Origin: Planctomycetota bacterium
GTDB lineage: Bacteria; Planctomycetota; Planctomycetia; Planctomycetales; Planctomycetaceae
Length of the DNA: 64,000 bases
Direction of reading: 5' to 3'
NCBI GenBank assembly: GCA_022600195.1
Contig: JAHZKX010000045.1
Span: 186,001 to 250,000 of the forward strand
Below, piece by piece: positions 28,046 through 37,853 of the stretch (its first letter is position 1; every line of letters begins with the position of its first letter). Below the pieces are notes generated by a model, which saw only the letters and a program-made list of their open reading frames with translations, searched no databases and was not told the DNA's origin. The translations under genes and the position numbers were made by a program.

Positions 28046-29143
28046 TTATGGTTGTGCTTTAAATTGCTTGCCGTTTTTCAGGAAAAACTCCAGCCAGACG
28101 GCAGTGATGGCATCTCCGATGGTTTTTCCTGCCTTGTTTTCGTCAATGGTTTTGCCCCAGTAAAAACCGATCCAGCCATCAGCGTGCTGTTTTGATTTCA
28201 GGAGAAACTCTTCAAATTCTTTCGGCGAACTTTTCAGCGGAAATGTTTCTTCGATCACCAGCGGTTTTCCGATATCAAAACCTTTGAGTGTTTCCAGCGC
28301 GGCATCGACTTTCCCTTTGACGGGATAGATGTGCACAGAGATAAAATCCAAATGCTTGCCGATTTTTTCGGGGACAAATCCTGACTGAAGTCCGCGGCGT
28401 TCCAGGCTCCAGGGAACCAGACCGACTGTGATCAAATGCCGTTGGTCCTGTTTGCGGATTGCTTCTACGAGCGTTTTGATCCAGGCGGCTGCAATCTCGG
28501 GGCGCGGACGTTCATCCGGTTCGAGGGTAATGCGCTGCACGAAATGCTTTCCGGCAAAGCCAGGGCCCAGCCAGTCGGTTCCTTTTTTCTTGCCCCCATG
28601 AACGACGGGCTCATTCATGAGGTCATAACAAAAGATTGCAGGGCTGTTGGCACACTGTCTGGACACAGCTTCCCAGAAATTCGCTTGTGCCTGCCAGCGT
28701 TCGGCATCACTCAACCGGTCATACCATGCCGGCACATCCTGTTTGTGATAGCAACCCAGACCCGTCAAATTGAGATACAGGCCAGTATCTTTCGCGAGTT
28801 TCAACAACTCCCCCAGCTTCTTTAATGCTGCGGTGCGAGGTTGATCAGTGGTTGACATGAACTTGCCGAATTGAAGATGAATCCGGACGACATTCGCGCC
28901 CAGCTGTTTCATCTCGGCGAAGTCCTCTTCAATGGCTTTCCAGTCGGTGTTCCAGTAATCTTCCAGGAGCAGGCCACCTCTGTCGTGATCGTAGTTGAAA
29001 CCCCAGGGCACAAACTTCTTCTGCGATTTTGCAGTCACGAATGATTTTCCATCCGGACTGACCTGAATCCATTCCAGTTCCGCTGCAATGGAAGTGCTGG
29101 TGGTGAGAAAGCTCAAGGCCAGTATTAAAGAACACATTCGCAT
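28046..29143 (-). CDS. Secreted glycoside hydrolase, GH5/cellulase-like
   Basis: An exported (beta/alpha)8-barrel glycosidase of about 365 residues. The signal peptide is RMCSLILALSFLTTSTSIAA. Seen features are FVPWGFNYDHDRGG near the N-terminus, LGANVVRIHLQF, the acid/base glutamate in CYDLMNEPVVHGGKK, and the likely nucleophile glutamate in KPLVIEETFPL. These fit clan GH-A (GH5 or a relative). ATG 29143 is preferred over the longer frame (to 29197) because it begins the signal peptide. It is convergent with the cysteine hydrolase-ThuA gene. The substrate is probably a beta-linked glycan. Confidence 0.78.
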   Translation of the reverse strand: MRMCSLILALSFLTTSTSIAAELEWIQVSPDGKSFVTAKSQKKFVPWGFNYDHDRGGLLLEDYWNTDWKAIEEDFAEMKQLGANVVRIHLQFGKFMSTTDQPRTAALKKLGELLKLAKDTGLYLNLTGLGCYHKQDVPAWYDRLSDAERWQAQANFWEAVSRQCANSPAIFCYDLMNEPVVHGGKKKGTDWLGPGFAGKHFVQRITLEPDERPRPEIAAAWIKTLVEAIRKQDQRHLITVGLVPWSLERRGLQSGFVPEKIGKHLDFISVHIYPVKGKVDAALETLKGFDIGKPLVIEETFPLKSSPKEFEEFLLKSKQHADGWIGFYWGKTIDENKAGKTIGDAITAVWLEFFLKNGKQFKAQP

Positions 29144-29347
29144 TTGTCTAGACCTTAAAACAGGGTGGTAAGAGTGAGTGGTGGCGTAAATATGCACTTG
29201 CTTCTTCTCATTTTAGAGTTACCTTGTTGCCGTTTGCAATCCTGTGTGAAGGGTGCCATTGTCAGCATTGGCTGCTCTGGTATTGAGACTGACAGTAAAT
29301 TCTCTTATCGTGGAGATACTCCCTTGTGAATAAATGAAGAGGTGTTT

Positions 29348-30562
29348 ATGAAAACTTTGATTTCTGTTTGTGTCGCGATTGGTTTTCTGGTTTCAGGAAA
29401 TAATTCTGCAACAGCCGACAATGAAACCAGTCCGCTGACATACAAAGTGGATTTGCGAACCGTTACCGAAGGATTTGATGGCAAGACCTGCTGGGTTCAA
29501 GCGAGGACAGGTGCCATTCCCCAGACCGGAAAATTCCCTGCAACGATAGTCCTGACGATGCAAAAGTTATTACTCAGCGGTTCAGATGTGTTTTATGCAC
29601 TGAATGAAATGCGTTCCACAGATGGTGAAAAATGGATCGGGCCGACTGAGCATTCGACGTTAGGTCGGCGCCGTCTGTCGCAGACGCGGGAGATAGCGGT
29701 CTGCGATTTTACACCCGGCTGGCATGCCAGGACAAAAAAGTTACTGGGAACGGGGCATTCGGTGCGCTATGAAAATAATAAAGTGATGCACGTTCGCAAG
29801 CGGAGCGTGGTTTATTCTGTTTATAATCAAAAAGACCATGTCTGGTCGGAATGGGCTGCGATGTCCATGCCGGATGTACCGGAATTTGAAAATTGCGGTT
29901 CCGGTTCGGCGCAGCGCTTTGATTTGGATGATGGTACCATCTTGTTACCCGTTTACTTCAAGAAGAAAACAGCGAAACAATACAGTTCAGCTGTTGTACT
30001 ATGCGACTTTGATGGTGAAAAGATGACCTACAAAAAGCATGGCAGTGCGCATACGGTTCCCATCAAGCGTGGTTTGTATGAGCCCTCAGTGACGAAGTTT
30101 CAAAAGAAGTATTATCTCACCATGCGAAATGATGAGAAGGGGTATGTTTCTGTCAGTGATGATGGTTTGAACTATTCTCAACCGATTGTGTGGAAATTTG
30201 ATGATGGGCAGGAGCTTGGCAACTATAACACACAACAACACTGGGTTACGCACAGCGAGGCATTGTTTTTAGTTTATACCCGTCGTGGTGCGAATAACGA
30301 CCATGTGTTCCGTCATCGGGCACCATTATTTATGGCACAAGTCGACCCCAAAACACTGCGAGTCATTCGTAAGACCGAACGCATTATTGTTCCGGAAAAA
30401 GGGGCCCGGATGGGTAATTTTGCCGTGGTGAAAGTCAGCCCTCACGAATCCTGGGTAACGGTTGCCGAATGGATGCAGCCGGTCGGTATCGAAAAGTATG
30501 GTAGTAACAACCGGATTTATACTGCCCGGATCAAGTGGTCACGGCCTGAGATATCAGAGTAA
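29348..30562 (+). CDS. Secreted sialidase-like (BNR/Asp-box) protein
   Basis: An exported beta-propeller protein of about 404 residues with an N-terminal signal peptide (to about residue 24). Asp-box-like turns are visible: RSTDGEKWIGP, YNQKDHVWSEW and SVSDDGLNYSQP. RYENNKVMHVRKR and RRGANNDHVFRHRAPLFMA may belong to the active site. This fold is shared by sialidases and several other glycosidases, so specificity is open. The start is ATG 29348 with GAAGAGG just upstream; the GTG at 29342 is less likely. It is convergent with the ceramidase-like gene. Confidence 0.72.
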   Translation: MKTLISVCVAIGFLVSGNNSATADNETSPLTYKVDLRTVTEGFDGKTCWVQARTGAIPQTGKFPATIVLTMQKLLLSGSDVFYALNEMRSTDGEKWIGPTEHSTLGRRRLSQTREIAVCDFTPGWHARTKKLLGTGHSVRYENNKVMHVRKRSVVYSVYNQKDHVWSEWAAMSMPDVPEFENCGSGSAQRFDLDDGTILLPVYFKKKTAKQYSSAVVLCDFDGEKMTYKKHGSAHTVPIKRGLYEPSVTKFQKKYYLTMRNDEKGYVSVSDDGLNYSQPIVWKFDDGQELGNYNTQQHWVTHSEALFLVYTRRGANNDHVFRHRAPLFMAQVDPKTLRVIRKTERIIVPEKGARMGNFAVVKVSPHESWVTVAEWMQPVGIEKYGSNNRIYTARIKWSRPEISE

Positions 30563-30573
30563 AATTCAGCGGA

Positions 30574-31998
30574 TCATTTGTTTTCGGTCAGCTCTTGCAG
30601 CGTTTGCATCAATACTTCTTCCACTTCGGGAGCGGTGCGAGAGACGCGGCTGGTTTCGTAACCTCCCTGTGCATACGCAATTTTGGTTCCGATGTAACCG
30701 GGTCCCTGATCGCCGTAAGCCGCCATGCAGACGAAATCACCGGGCGCCATTTTCTGAGCTGCCAGTTGATATTCTACGAACAATTCTCCCGGCATGTGAA
30801 TCACCTGCGCCGGGCCGATTTTAAGACGTGTGATATCGATTGTTTGTCCCGCTTGTGTCCGCTGCAGATAGATCAGGTCGCGTGCTGCGCGAATTCGATC
30901 GGTGCGTCGTGCTTTGGGATTTTTCAGAATGGTGGTCAGTTTTTCCTGATCCAGTGTGTCGCGCAATGGAAGCAGGACTGGTTTTGATTTCCAGCTTACG
31001 TCATCTGCTGTAACCGGCTTTTTTTCTGTGGATTCCCAGGCTTGTTTCATACCGGCGGCTAAGCGCTGTGCCAGCAACGGACGGTTTTTGGGATCGCCAT
31101 TATTGTATTTTCCCGCACCAATATTGCCACCGGCGCCATTAAAGTGGGCATGAAAAACACCGGCCAGTTTTTTCTCACGAATTGTCCGGGCCAGTCCGAC
31201 CGTATCACAGCTGACGCCTCCTTTGCCGTAATAGCTTTGAGGGTGCGTGGCATAATAACTCAGCGCGGCCAGGGGCTGGTCTTTGTTCCAGAGACTGAGT
31301 ACGCGGACATAAGGATCAATGGTTCCTTCAGGAGCCGCTATCGCCTTGGGGTTTCGAGAAGAACTAAAACGCACGATTTTGACTTTTCCATCCGTTCCCA
31401 GGATGCGTCGGTTTGAAGCAAACTGTTCGACTTTGCCTTTTCCCATGCCCACGTGTGTCACCACTTTTGGTGTTTGAAGGCTCTTCTGTGCTGCTTCAAT
31501 TGTGCGTTGTATCACATCTTCCACGTATGCTTCGTCATACATCAAACCTTTCAGATCATTTTGTTTCAGTAGCGCATTCGCAGAAATGTCAACTCCCGGC
31601 GAATCGTGTTGATGTAGACAGTGAACCGCACAATGGTCGGGAGTGGTGTTGAGGGCTTTGGCCAGTCTCTTCTTCCAGGCATCCTGTGCGCCATTATTGG
31701 CACCCACCCAGTCGAGTGCCAGCAGGACAATTGGTTTTTTGCCTCCCAGAATGATGATGCCCCGCGCACTCAAAGGGTCAACGATTTTTTTTGTGGGGGC
31801 AATATGTCCGTAACAGAGAGGGCTGCCAATGGGGGGCGTGATGTCGCATTCGAACGTGGCAATATGTAAGGGGTGCGCCGTCGTGGTTCCTGCGGCCTGA
31901 CTGGGCATCATGGGACAGATCACGCTGAACAGAAAAACTAAACCAGAGAGTAAGTTGATAAATTGTTTTCGGTGGAAAGACATCAGTCGGACTTTCAT
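30574..31998 (-). CDS. Secreted neutral/alkaline ceramidase-like protein
   Basis: A 474-residue exported protein with a signal peptide (about residues 10-36). The N-terminal pattern HIATFECDITPPIGSPLCYGH and the metal-type motif HCLHQHDSPGVD resemble the neutral/alkaline non-lysosomal ceramidase N-terminal domain common in planctomycetes. Later FHAHFNGAGGNIGAGKYN and IHMPGELFVEYQLAAQ fit the same family. True ceramidase activity is not implied: many planctomycete members lack the C-terminal domain, as here. The start could be ATG 31998 or 31983. Confidence 0.72.
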   Translation of the reverse strand: MKVRLMSFHRKQFINLLSGLVFLFSVICPMMPSQAAGTTTAHPLHIATFECDITPPIGSPLCYGHIAPTKKIVDPLSARGIIILGGKKPIVLLALDWVGANNGAQDAWKKRLAKALNTTPDHCAVHCLHQHDSPGVDISANALLKQNDLKGLMYDEAYVEDVIQRTIEAAQKSLQTPKVVTHVGMGKGKVEQFASNRRILGTDGKVKIVRFSSSRNPKAIAAPEGTIDPYVRVLSLWNKDQPLAALSYYATHPQSYYGKGGVSCDTVGLARTIREKKLAGVFHAHFNGAGGNIGAGKYNNGDPKNRPLLAQRLAAGMKQAWESTEKKPVTADDVSWKSKPVLLPLRDTLDQEKLTTILKNPKARRTDRIRAARDLIYLQRTQAGQTIDITRLKIGPAQVIHMPGELFVEYQLAAQKMAPGDFVCMAAYGDQGPGYIGTKIAYAQGGYETSRVSRTAPEVEEVLMQTLQELTENK

Positions 31999-32138
31999 GA
32001 GAAAGAGTGCGTGAGGATAGTTCTGGCTGGAATGACATAGTATAACAGAATTTCTGTCTGAGACTTCAAGTCTGTTTTGACACTTGATACAGAAAAACCG
32101 ATTCCTGACGAGATAGCTCTGTTATTGATGGATCAAAG

Positions 32139-33359
32139 ATGCGCCGTTTTTTTCTGGGAAATTATGATTTTGAACATCAATTGGCGAAAGAAGTTTATGC
32201 GGCCTCCGGTGGCGCGACTCCGGCTCTGAATATAAGTCTGGCCAGTAGCTGGATCGGGTTGGCTGAAGAGGGTGATGTGATTTATCTTCCCGGAAACGTT
32301 CCTTCCGATTTTATCTCACGACTCACAGGTGCCGGCTTGCCGCGTGTGGAATTTACGAATCAATGGCCCGATGGAAAACAGGTCTCAGAATTCCAGTTGA
32401 TCCCGTGGGGCTGGTCAGACGCGGTTTCTCAGATAGCGGCTACAAAAGGATTTCAAGGTGAAGTTCCAGATCGACGTGCCGTCCAAACTGTCAATGCGCG
32501 CACGTTTTCGTTTCAACTTGAGCAGGAGTGGGGGCTGACATTGCCGGGCAGTGCCCGGGTGGAAACTCTGGCAGAACTGGAATCTGCACTGCGCGATTTG
32601 CAGGACGTTCAAGGTGCGCAGGAAATCGAATGGGTGGTCAAAGCCAACTTCAGCATGTCGGCCCGCGAACGAATGCGCGGGCAGGGGTCATTGTTACCGA
32701 GTCAAATCAGAGGTTGGGCAGAGAAACGGCTTTCACAGGGACAGCCCCTTTTTTTGGAGCCCTGGGTGAAACGAACGGTCGAGGTGGGGTTACAGTTTGA
32801 AATTCCCAGAGAGGGTGCCTCACAGTTGATGGGAATCGCGCCGCTATTGTGTGATGAACGGGGGCAATATCGAGGCAGCCGAATCGTCGTTGATGAAAAA
32901 ACGGAAAAAGAGTGGCAGCCGGCGATCGAAGTGGGGCATCAAGTCGCGGAACGAGTACAAGCGGCAGGTTACTTCGGTCCGCTTGGTATTGATGCGATGC
33001 AGTATTCGGATGCGCGAGGAGAATTGCAGTGGCGGTTGATACAAGATTTGAATGCCCGTTATACCATGGGGGGGCTGGCATTGGGCTTTTCGCGATTTTT
33101 AGAGCCAGATCAGGTTGCCAGCTGGTTACATTTTCCGTGGAAAGAGTCGTATGGTATCGTGTTTTCAAACTGGTTAAGATGTATGTCAGAACAAGGAACA
33201 TTCGAAACAGAATTGATATCCACATCACCCGATCAAATCGACGGGCAAACATTGCCTCTGGTCAATGTATTGTTGAAAGCCAATACAGCAGATCAATTAT
33301 GTCAGAGGGAAGCAGATCTGATGCGGGCGGTTTCTGAACTGACAGAGGCCGCTTGCTGA
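32139..33359 (+). CDS. ATP-grasp-fold protein of unknown substrate
   Basis: A cytoplasmic protein of 406 residues. The second half resembles an ATP-grasp ligase: VVKANFSMSARERMRG may be the nucleotide-lysine strand, LEPWVKRTVEVGLQFEI the central sheet, and GPLGIDAMQY followed by LIQDLNARYTMGGLAL the metal/nucleotide site. The N-terminal 120 residues (FFLGNYDFEHQLAKEVYAASGG) form a pre-ATP-grasp-like domain. It sits 39 bases ahead of a flippase-type gene. It could activate a carboxylate for a cell-surface polymer, but no substrate can be read. Confidence 0.6.
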   Translation: MRRFFLGNYDFEHQLAKEVYAASGGATPALNISLASSWIGLAEEGDVIYLPGNVPSDFISRLTGAGLPRVEFTNQWPDGKQVSEFQLIPWGWSDAVSQIAATKGFQGEVPDRRAVQTVNARTFSFQLEQEWGLTLPGSARVETLAELESALRDLQDVQGAQEIEWVVKANFSMSARERMRGQGSLLPSQIRGWAEKRLSQGQPLFLEPWVKRTVEVGLQFEIPREGASQLMGIAPLLCDERGQYRGSRIVVDEKTEKEWQPAIEVGHQVAERVQAAGYFGPLGIDAMQYSDARGELQWRLIQDLNARYTMGGLALGFSRFLEPDQVASWLHFPWKESYGIVFSNWLRCMSEQGTFETELISTSPDQIDGQTLPLVNVLLKANTADQLCQREADLMRAVSELTEAAC

Positions 33360-33398
33360 GGTGAGCACGTATCTCAGAAGAGAATAGATCACAGCAGC

Positions 33399-34823
33399 AT
33401 GACCGAACCACGGGACCCTCAACCACCGAGACGCAGTTGGCCTCGTCGATTACTCAATCGAATGGAAGTCAACCGGGCTGTATTTTATGCGCTGGTGAAT
33501 CGATGCTGGCAGTTTTTGACCGGTCCGATCACGATGCTCCTGGTTGTCGCCTTTTTTTCCAGTGAGCTGCAAGGTTACTATTACACGTTTGGTGCTTTGA
33601 TCGCGTTGCAGGCATTTGTTGAAATGGGCATGCAGGTTGTGACCGTGTATCTGACCAGCCATGAGTGGCATAAGCTGGAAATAGATGAACGCGGTTACCT
33701 GACAGGAGAGTCGTCGGCGTTATCGCGTTTGAGAAGTTTGGCTGCGCTCGTATTGAAATGGTACGCCATCGCGGGAACACTGTTTGTGTTGGCGATCGGA
33801 TTGGCCGGCTATTATTTCTTTTTGTCGCAACCAGAGACGGATGTCATCTGGCGGGCTCCCTGGATTTGCATCGTTGGATTGACGGCCGTCAATTTGATGG
33901 CGGCTCCCTGTATCTCATTACTGGATGGTTGTAATCAGATGTCGGTGACGAATCGGTATCGCGCGATGCAGGGTGTGATGGGCACGCTGGTGGTCTGTGG
34001 TACAATTTTCTCGGGCGCTGGTTTATGGGCGTGTGTGGCAGGGTCTGCGGTGCGCCTGGTTTGGGAACTTTGGTTGATAGCGGTCCGGTATCGACGTTTT
34101 TTTGCGACACTTCTGAAACCGCAACCGGGACCTCAGGTGAACTGGTCAGAAGAAGTCTGGCCTTTGCAGTGGAAGCTGGCGGTGCAAGCGATGGCCGCCT
34201 ACTTCACCAGTGCTTTTGTGATTCCTTTGATGTTTGAATATCAGGGAGCAGAAGTTGCCGGTCAGTTGGGGCTGACCTGGACCGCGCTGATGACATTGCA
34301 AATGGCCGCCAATTCCTGGATGCTGGCACGGGCTCCCCTGTTCGGCTCATTGGTGTCTCAAAACGACATCACCGAATTGAACCGTGTATTTCGCCGTCTG
34401 TCTCAGGTTTCGACGGTCGCGTTGCTTACGGGGGGCGCTCTCTTTTGTCTGGTGGTCTGGTTATTGCAGTTGATCAAAGGCGTTGAATTACCCGTCGCAT
34501 GGAACAGTTTTGAACCAGCGTGGAGTCTCATTCAGAAAGTGCAGACCCGAATTCTTCCGCTTTACCCGACGGTTCTACTCACGCTGTCCCTTTTTCCGAT
34601 TCATATCGCCCAGTGTGTGATGGCGTATATTCGCCCTTTCAAACAGGAGCCGTTTCTGGTTTTGAATACCATCTACCAGTTGCTGACCGGGCTTTTGGTC
34701 TGGTATTTCGGGAAAACTTATGGTCCGGTTGGTGCGGGCTGGGGATTTCTGATCGTGGGCTATCTGTTGTCCGTTCCCGGATTTCTGTTGATTCTCAAGC
34801 GGTTTGTCTCACGGATGAACTGA
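33399..34823 (+). CDS. Polysaccharide flippase-like multi-pass membrane protein
   Basis: A 474-residue membrane protein with about 12 hydrophobic segments and a basic N-terminal tail (RRSWPRRLLNRME). The layout and the ends (FAFFSSELQGYYYTFGALIALQ; GPVGAGWGFLIVGYLLSVPGF) fit the MOP superfamily of lipid-linked oligosaccharide or polysaccharide exporters. It lies directly downstream of the ATP-grasp gene, probably in one transcript. No glycosyltransferases are adjacent, so the exported molecule is unknown. Confidence 0.7.
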   Translation: MTEPRDPQPPRRSWPRRLLNRMEVNRAVFYALVNRCWQFLTGPITMLLVVAFFSSELQGYYYTFGALIALQAFVEMGMQVVTVYLTSHEWHKLEIDERGYLTGESSALSRLRSLAALVLKWYAIAGTLFVLAIGLAGYYFFLSQPETDVIWRAPWICIVGLTAVNLMAAPCISLLDGCNQMSVTNRYRAMQGVMGTLVVCGTIFSGAGLWACVAGSAVRLVWELWLIAVRYRRFFATLLKPQPGPQVNWSEEVWPLQWKLAVQAMAAYFTSAFVIPLMFEYQGAEVAGQLGLTWTALMTLQMAANSWMLARAPLFGSLVSQNDITELNRVFRRLSQVSTVALLTGGALFCLVVWLLQLIKGVELPVAWNSFEPAWSLIQKVQTRILPLYPTVLLTLSLFPIHIAQCVMAYIRPFKQEPFLVLNTIYQLLTGLLVWYFGKTYGPVGAGWGFLIVGYLLSVPGFLLILKRFVSRMN

Positions 34824-35163
34824 CTTATGGTGCGACCTTGGTTCGTTGGCATCTGGTCGATATCGAATCATCCAAGAAAAAAGTTGACATGTTGAGTTGG
34901 GCCCTTTAACATCAAGGCATATCCATCATTTCATTCTTTTCACGCTGATGTTCTCAATCTTATTTATTTCATTTCGCAAGCCCGTTTTTCGGGAAACAGA
35001 GTTCGCGTATTCGAGAGCATTCATTCCATTTCTAGTTTCTCTCTGCTATCAGTGAAAAAGAGAAACCCACTCTCTGAAACGAGAGTTCCGGTTTCATTTC
35101 AAAGAGGTACGATCAGATTCGCTTGTGAGGGCGATCGATATTCTTAAAGTGCAGGAGTTGATC
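34824..35163. other. Gap before the STN array, with a 5' hairpin
   Basis: No gene seen in 340 bases. At 35062-35095 a hairpin can form: GAAACC pairs with GGTTTC, and ACTCTC with GAGAGT around a 6-base loop, with small bulges. No T tract follows. It lies 70-100 bases upstream of the first STN gene, in a position for a leader structure or the end of the flippase transcript. Confidence 0.35.
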
Positions 35164-36021
35164 ATGAGTGGGATGTTGAGACAGAAATATGTTGTTGCAC
35201 TGTTGGGTTGTCTGGCTGCAGGCTGGTTGGTGATGGCGGTGAACGCCGAAGAGAAGCAGAGCAAAAAAAAGCAGAAGCAATCACCCTCTGTTTCCCAGGC
35301 TGTCGTGCCGAAAGTAAAACCCGTAGCCAAACAATCTGTCAAAGAACCGAAGCCGATCTTCTATCCCGAATTAACGAAACGCGAATTGAAAATTCAAGAG
35401 GCACTCAATTCAGATTCGGAGTGTGATTTTTCGGATGCGCCTCTTTCAGAGGTGATCAAGTCACTGGCGGATCGACATGGTGTCACGATGCTTCTCCTGG
35501 AGGATCCTCTAGGGGATGAAGGTCTCACTGTAGATGAACCTGTCAGCCTCAGTGTCAAAGGCATTGCTCTCAAGAATGTGTTGGATCTGATTCTGAATCC
35601 GATTGGTTTGACATATGTGGTCGATCGAGAGGTGGTCAAGATTACTACGATAGTTAAGGCAGAAGAGGTGTATAAAACGCGCGTCTATCCTGTGGGTGAT
35701 TTTGGTAACACTCCTGAAGTCTATCTTGAACTGGGGGCGATGATTACGAACAGCAGCCTGGAATACTGGGAGGATTATATCCAGTACGATCCGCTTCAGG
35801 GTGTTCAAGGTAGTGGAGCGGGTTCTAACTTTTTTCAAGTGATCAGTGAGATGAACCCTTCCGAGGGTAATTCCCGTCCACGGGATAAAAAAGAAAGGGA
35901 TGGTGGTACCATCTCTATCGTTCGTTCCAGTCAGTGTTTCGTGATCACTCACAGCTACCACGCACACAACGAAGTCGTCGAATTACTAACCAATCTCCGG
36001 CGTATTCGCGCCTTAGATTGA
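35164..36021 (+). CDS. STN-domain periplasmic protein 1 of a tandem array
   Basis: An exported protein of about 285 residues. The signal peptide begins MSGMLRQKYVVALLGCLAAG, and a lysine/proline-rich linker follows. The STN (secretin/TonB short N-terminal) domain spans about residues 75-160: CDFSDAPLSEVIKSLADRHG, VSLSVKGIALKNVLDLIL, LTYVVDREVVKITT. A second small domain starts TRVYPVGDFGNTPEVYLEL. After a variable loop it ends GGTISIVRSSQCFVITHSYH and VVELLTNLRRI, like secretin N-domains. There is no secretin beta-barrel. ATG 35164 has AGGAG upstream and matches the start of copy 3; the GTG at 35125 is less likely. Confidence 0.8.
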   Translation: MSGMLRQKYVVALLGCLAAGWLVMAVNAEEKQSKKKQKQSPSVSQAVVPKVKPVAKQSVKEPKPIFYPELTKRELKIQEALNSDSECDFSDAPLSEVIKSLADRHGVTMLLLEDPLGDEGLTVDEPVSLSVKGIALKNVLDLILNPIGLTYVVDREVVKITTIVKAEEVYKTRVYPVGDFGNTPEVYLELGAMITNSSLEYWEDYIQYDPLQGVQGSGAGSNFFQVISEMNPSEGNSRPRDKKERDGGTISIVRSSQCFVITHSYHAHNEVVELLTNLRRIRALD

Positions 36022-36103
36022 TGACATTAATTTGATACTCATTCCCTATTCGTTTACATAAGATCTGTATTCTAAAAAATCAAAATGGTGGCAGGAGTCG
36101 ACG

Positions 36104-36856
36104 ATGGAAACTAAGACGAAAATCAGTTCTGGGCATCGCAAAAATATGATCGTTGCGGTTTGTGTATTGACTTCAGTATGGCTGGTGATGACGGTCAATG
36201 CAGAGGAGAAGCAGATCAAAAAAAATCAAAATGCGCAAGTCCCATCGACGGTACTACCTGAAACCAAACGCTCTACGAATAAAGTCAAGCCGATCTTCTA
36301 TCCTGAATTAACGAAACACGAATTGAAAATTCAAGAGGCATTCAATACAGAAACGGATTGTGATTTTTCGGAGACCCCCCTTTCGGAGGTAATGAAATTA
36401 CTGGCGAAACGACATGGTATCACGATTCTAGTCATGAAGTTTGATCTGGGGGAAGAAGGTTTAACAGTGGATGAACCAGTCAGTCTCAGCGTCAAAGGAA
36501 TCTCTCTCAAGAATGCGCTGGCTCTGATGCTGGGACCAAAACAATTGACTTATGTGGTCGAACAGGATGTCGTGAAGATTACCACGGGAGTCAAAGCAGG
36601 GGATGAGGTAAAATTTACGGTGCGCGTTTATCCTGTGGGTGATCTTGCTGAGTCAGAAGAGGACTATGTCGAACTGATAGATACGATACAGAAAGCCATT
36701 TCTTATAATTTTGAAGGCAGTCTATCTCTGATGAAATCCAGTAAAGTACTGGTGATCACTCAGAGTTATCACAAACACATGGTAATTGTCGACTTACTGA
36801 CGCAACTCCGTAAAGCACGTCAGGATCAAGCGGGGATGTCTGAAGAAAAGAAGTAA
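36104..36856 (+). CDS. STN-domain periplasmic protein 2 of the tandem array
   Basis: A 250-residue paralogue. Its signal region (METKTKISSGHRKNMIVAV) matches copy 4, while its STN domain (PIFYPELTKHELKIQEAF, VDEPVSLSVKGISLKNALAL) matches copy 1 closely. The second domain is shorter (RVYPVGDLAESEEDYVEL, then LSLMKSSKVLVITQSYH) and lacks the long variable loop. A strong AGGAG precedes the ATG. It may form heteromers with its neighbours in the periplasm; the function is unknown. Confidence 0.8.
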   Translation: METKTKISSGHRKNMIVAVCVLTSVWLVMTVNAEEKQIKKNQNAQVPSTVLPETKRSTNKVKPIFYPELTKHELKIQEAFNTETDCDFSETPLSEVMKLLAKRHGITILVMKFDLGEEGLTVDEPVSLSVKGISLKNALALMLGPKQLTYVVEQDVVKITTGVKAGDEVKFTVRVYPVGDLAESEEDYVELIDTIQKAISYNFEGSLSLMKSSKVLVITQSYHKHMVIVDLLTQLRKARQDQAGMSEEKK

Positions 36857-36929
36857 ATAGATACTCTACGTTGCGGGAGTGGCTTTTGTAGTTGACCTCG
36901 TAATTTCATTAAGCAAGGGAGTAAGAATC

Positions 36930-37769
36930 ATGAGTGGGATACTGAGACAGAAATACGTTGTTGCAATGATGGGATGTCTGGCTGCAGGCTGGTTGGTGAT
37001 AGCGGCGAACGCGGCAGACAGGCAGGTCGCCAAGAAAATTCAAGCTGATCAGCCGGCTGCCGAAGTGGCCGCACTAAAAGCAAAGCCTGCGGTGAAACAG
37101 CAGACGATGGAGATGAAGCAGCCTTTCTTTCCTGCATTAACCCAGTTCGAGAAAAATTTTCAGGAGAAGCTCGATGAAACGATCGATGAAGAATATATTG
37201 ATACGCCTTTAGAAGACGTGCTCAAACATTTTCAGGAACTCCTTGGAGTGAGCTTGGTTGTATCACGCAAAGCTCTGGATGAAGAAGGGGTCTCGCTGGA
37301 AGATCCCATTTCAGTTTCCATTCCAAAGCTTTCTATCAGATCGGCGCTGAGTCTCATCCTGAAACCTTTAGACTTGACTTACGTGGTAGAGCGTGATTTC
37401 GTTCAGATTACCACGAAATATCAAGCGCAGGAAATGTTGAAAACGCGCGTCTACCCGGTAGCAGACTATTGCCAGACTCCCGATGACTATTTGGCTCTCG
37501 AACTGGCAATTAAAAATGCCAGTGTGGGAAAATGGCGATACCCGAAAACCAATGCTGGCGGCGGCGGTGGCGGAGGTGGTGGTTTCTTTCAAGTTTCCCC
37601 TCAGGGTATCATGATGCAGAGCCCTCCCCCTGTTTATACAGAAGAAAACGGCGGTACCATCTCTGTTGTGTTTCCTAGTAAGTCGCTGGTGATCAGCCAG
37701 ACTTATCAGTCCCACGAAAAAATCGTTGAATTGTTGAACCAGCTCAGACAGGCACGTGACTTGGATTGA
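36930..37769 (+). CDS. STN-domain periplasmic protein 3 of the tandem array
   Basis: About 279 residues. The signal region (MSGILRQKYVVAMMGCLAAG) matches copy 1, but the mature part (PALTQFEKNFQEKL, ISVSIPKLSIRSALSLIL, TRVYPVADYCQTPDDYLALE, IKNASVGKW) matches copy 4. The variable loop contains nine consecutive glycines coded by GGN triplets (near 37558-37584), followed by a phenylalanine pair. The end is GGTISVVFPSKSLVISQTYQ and IVELLNQLRQAR. ATG 36930 has GGGAG upstream. Confidence 0.8.
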   Translation: MSGILRQKYVVAMMGCLAAGWLVIAANAADRQVAKKIQADQPAAEVAALKAKPAVKQQTMEMKQPFFPALTQFEKNFQEKLDETIDEEYIDTPLEDVLKHFQELLGVSLVVSRKALDEEGVSLEDPISVSIPKLSIRSALSLILKPLDLTYVVERDFVQITTKYQAQEMLKTRVYPVADYCQTPDDYLALELAIKNASVGKWRYPKTNAGGGGGGGGGFFQVSPQGIMMQSPPPVYTEENGGTISVVFPSKSLVISQTYQSHEKIVELLNQLRQARDLD

Positions 37770-37853
37770 TGGCTTGTATCGGCATGCGATGAAAGTTCAT
37801 TTGGATGATGTCGATGCCAATGAAAAAATGAAACACAGAAACCGGAGTCGACG

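Noticed and set aside
34520-34909. 129-codon frame overlapping the flippase 3' end
   Set aside because: It is out of frame with a well-supported membrane protein and has no coding character beyond the overlap.
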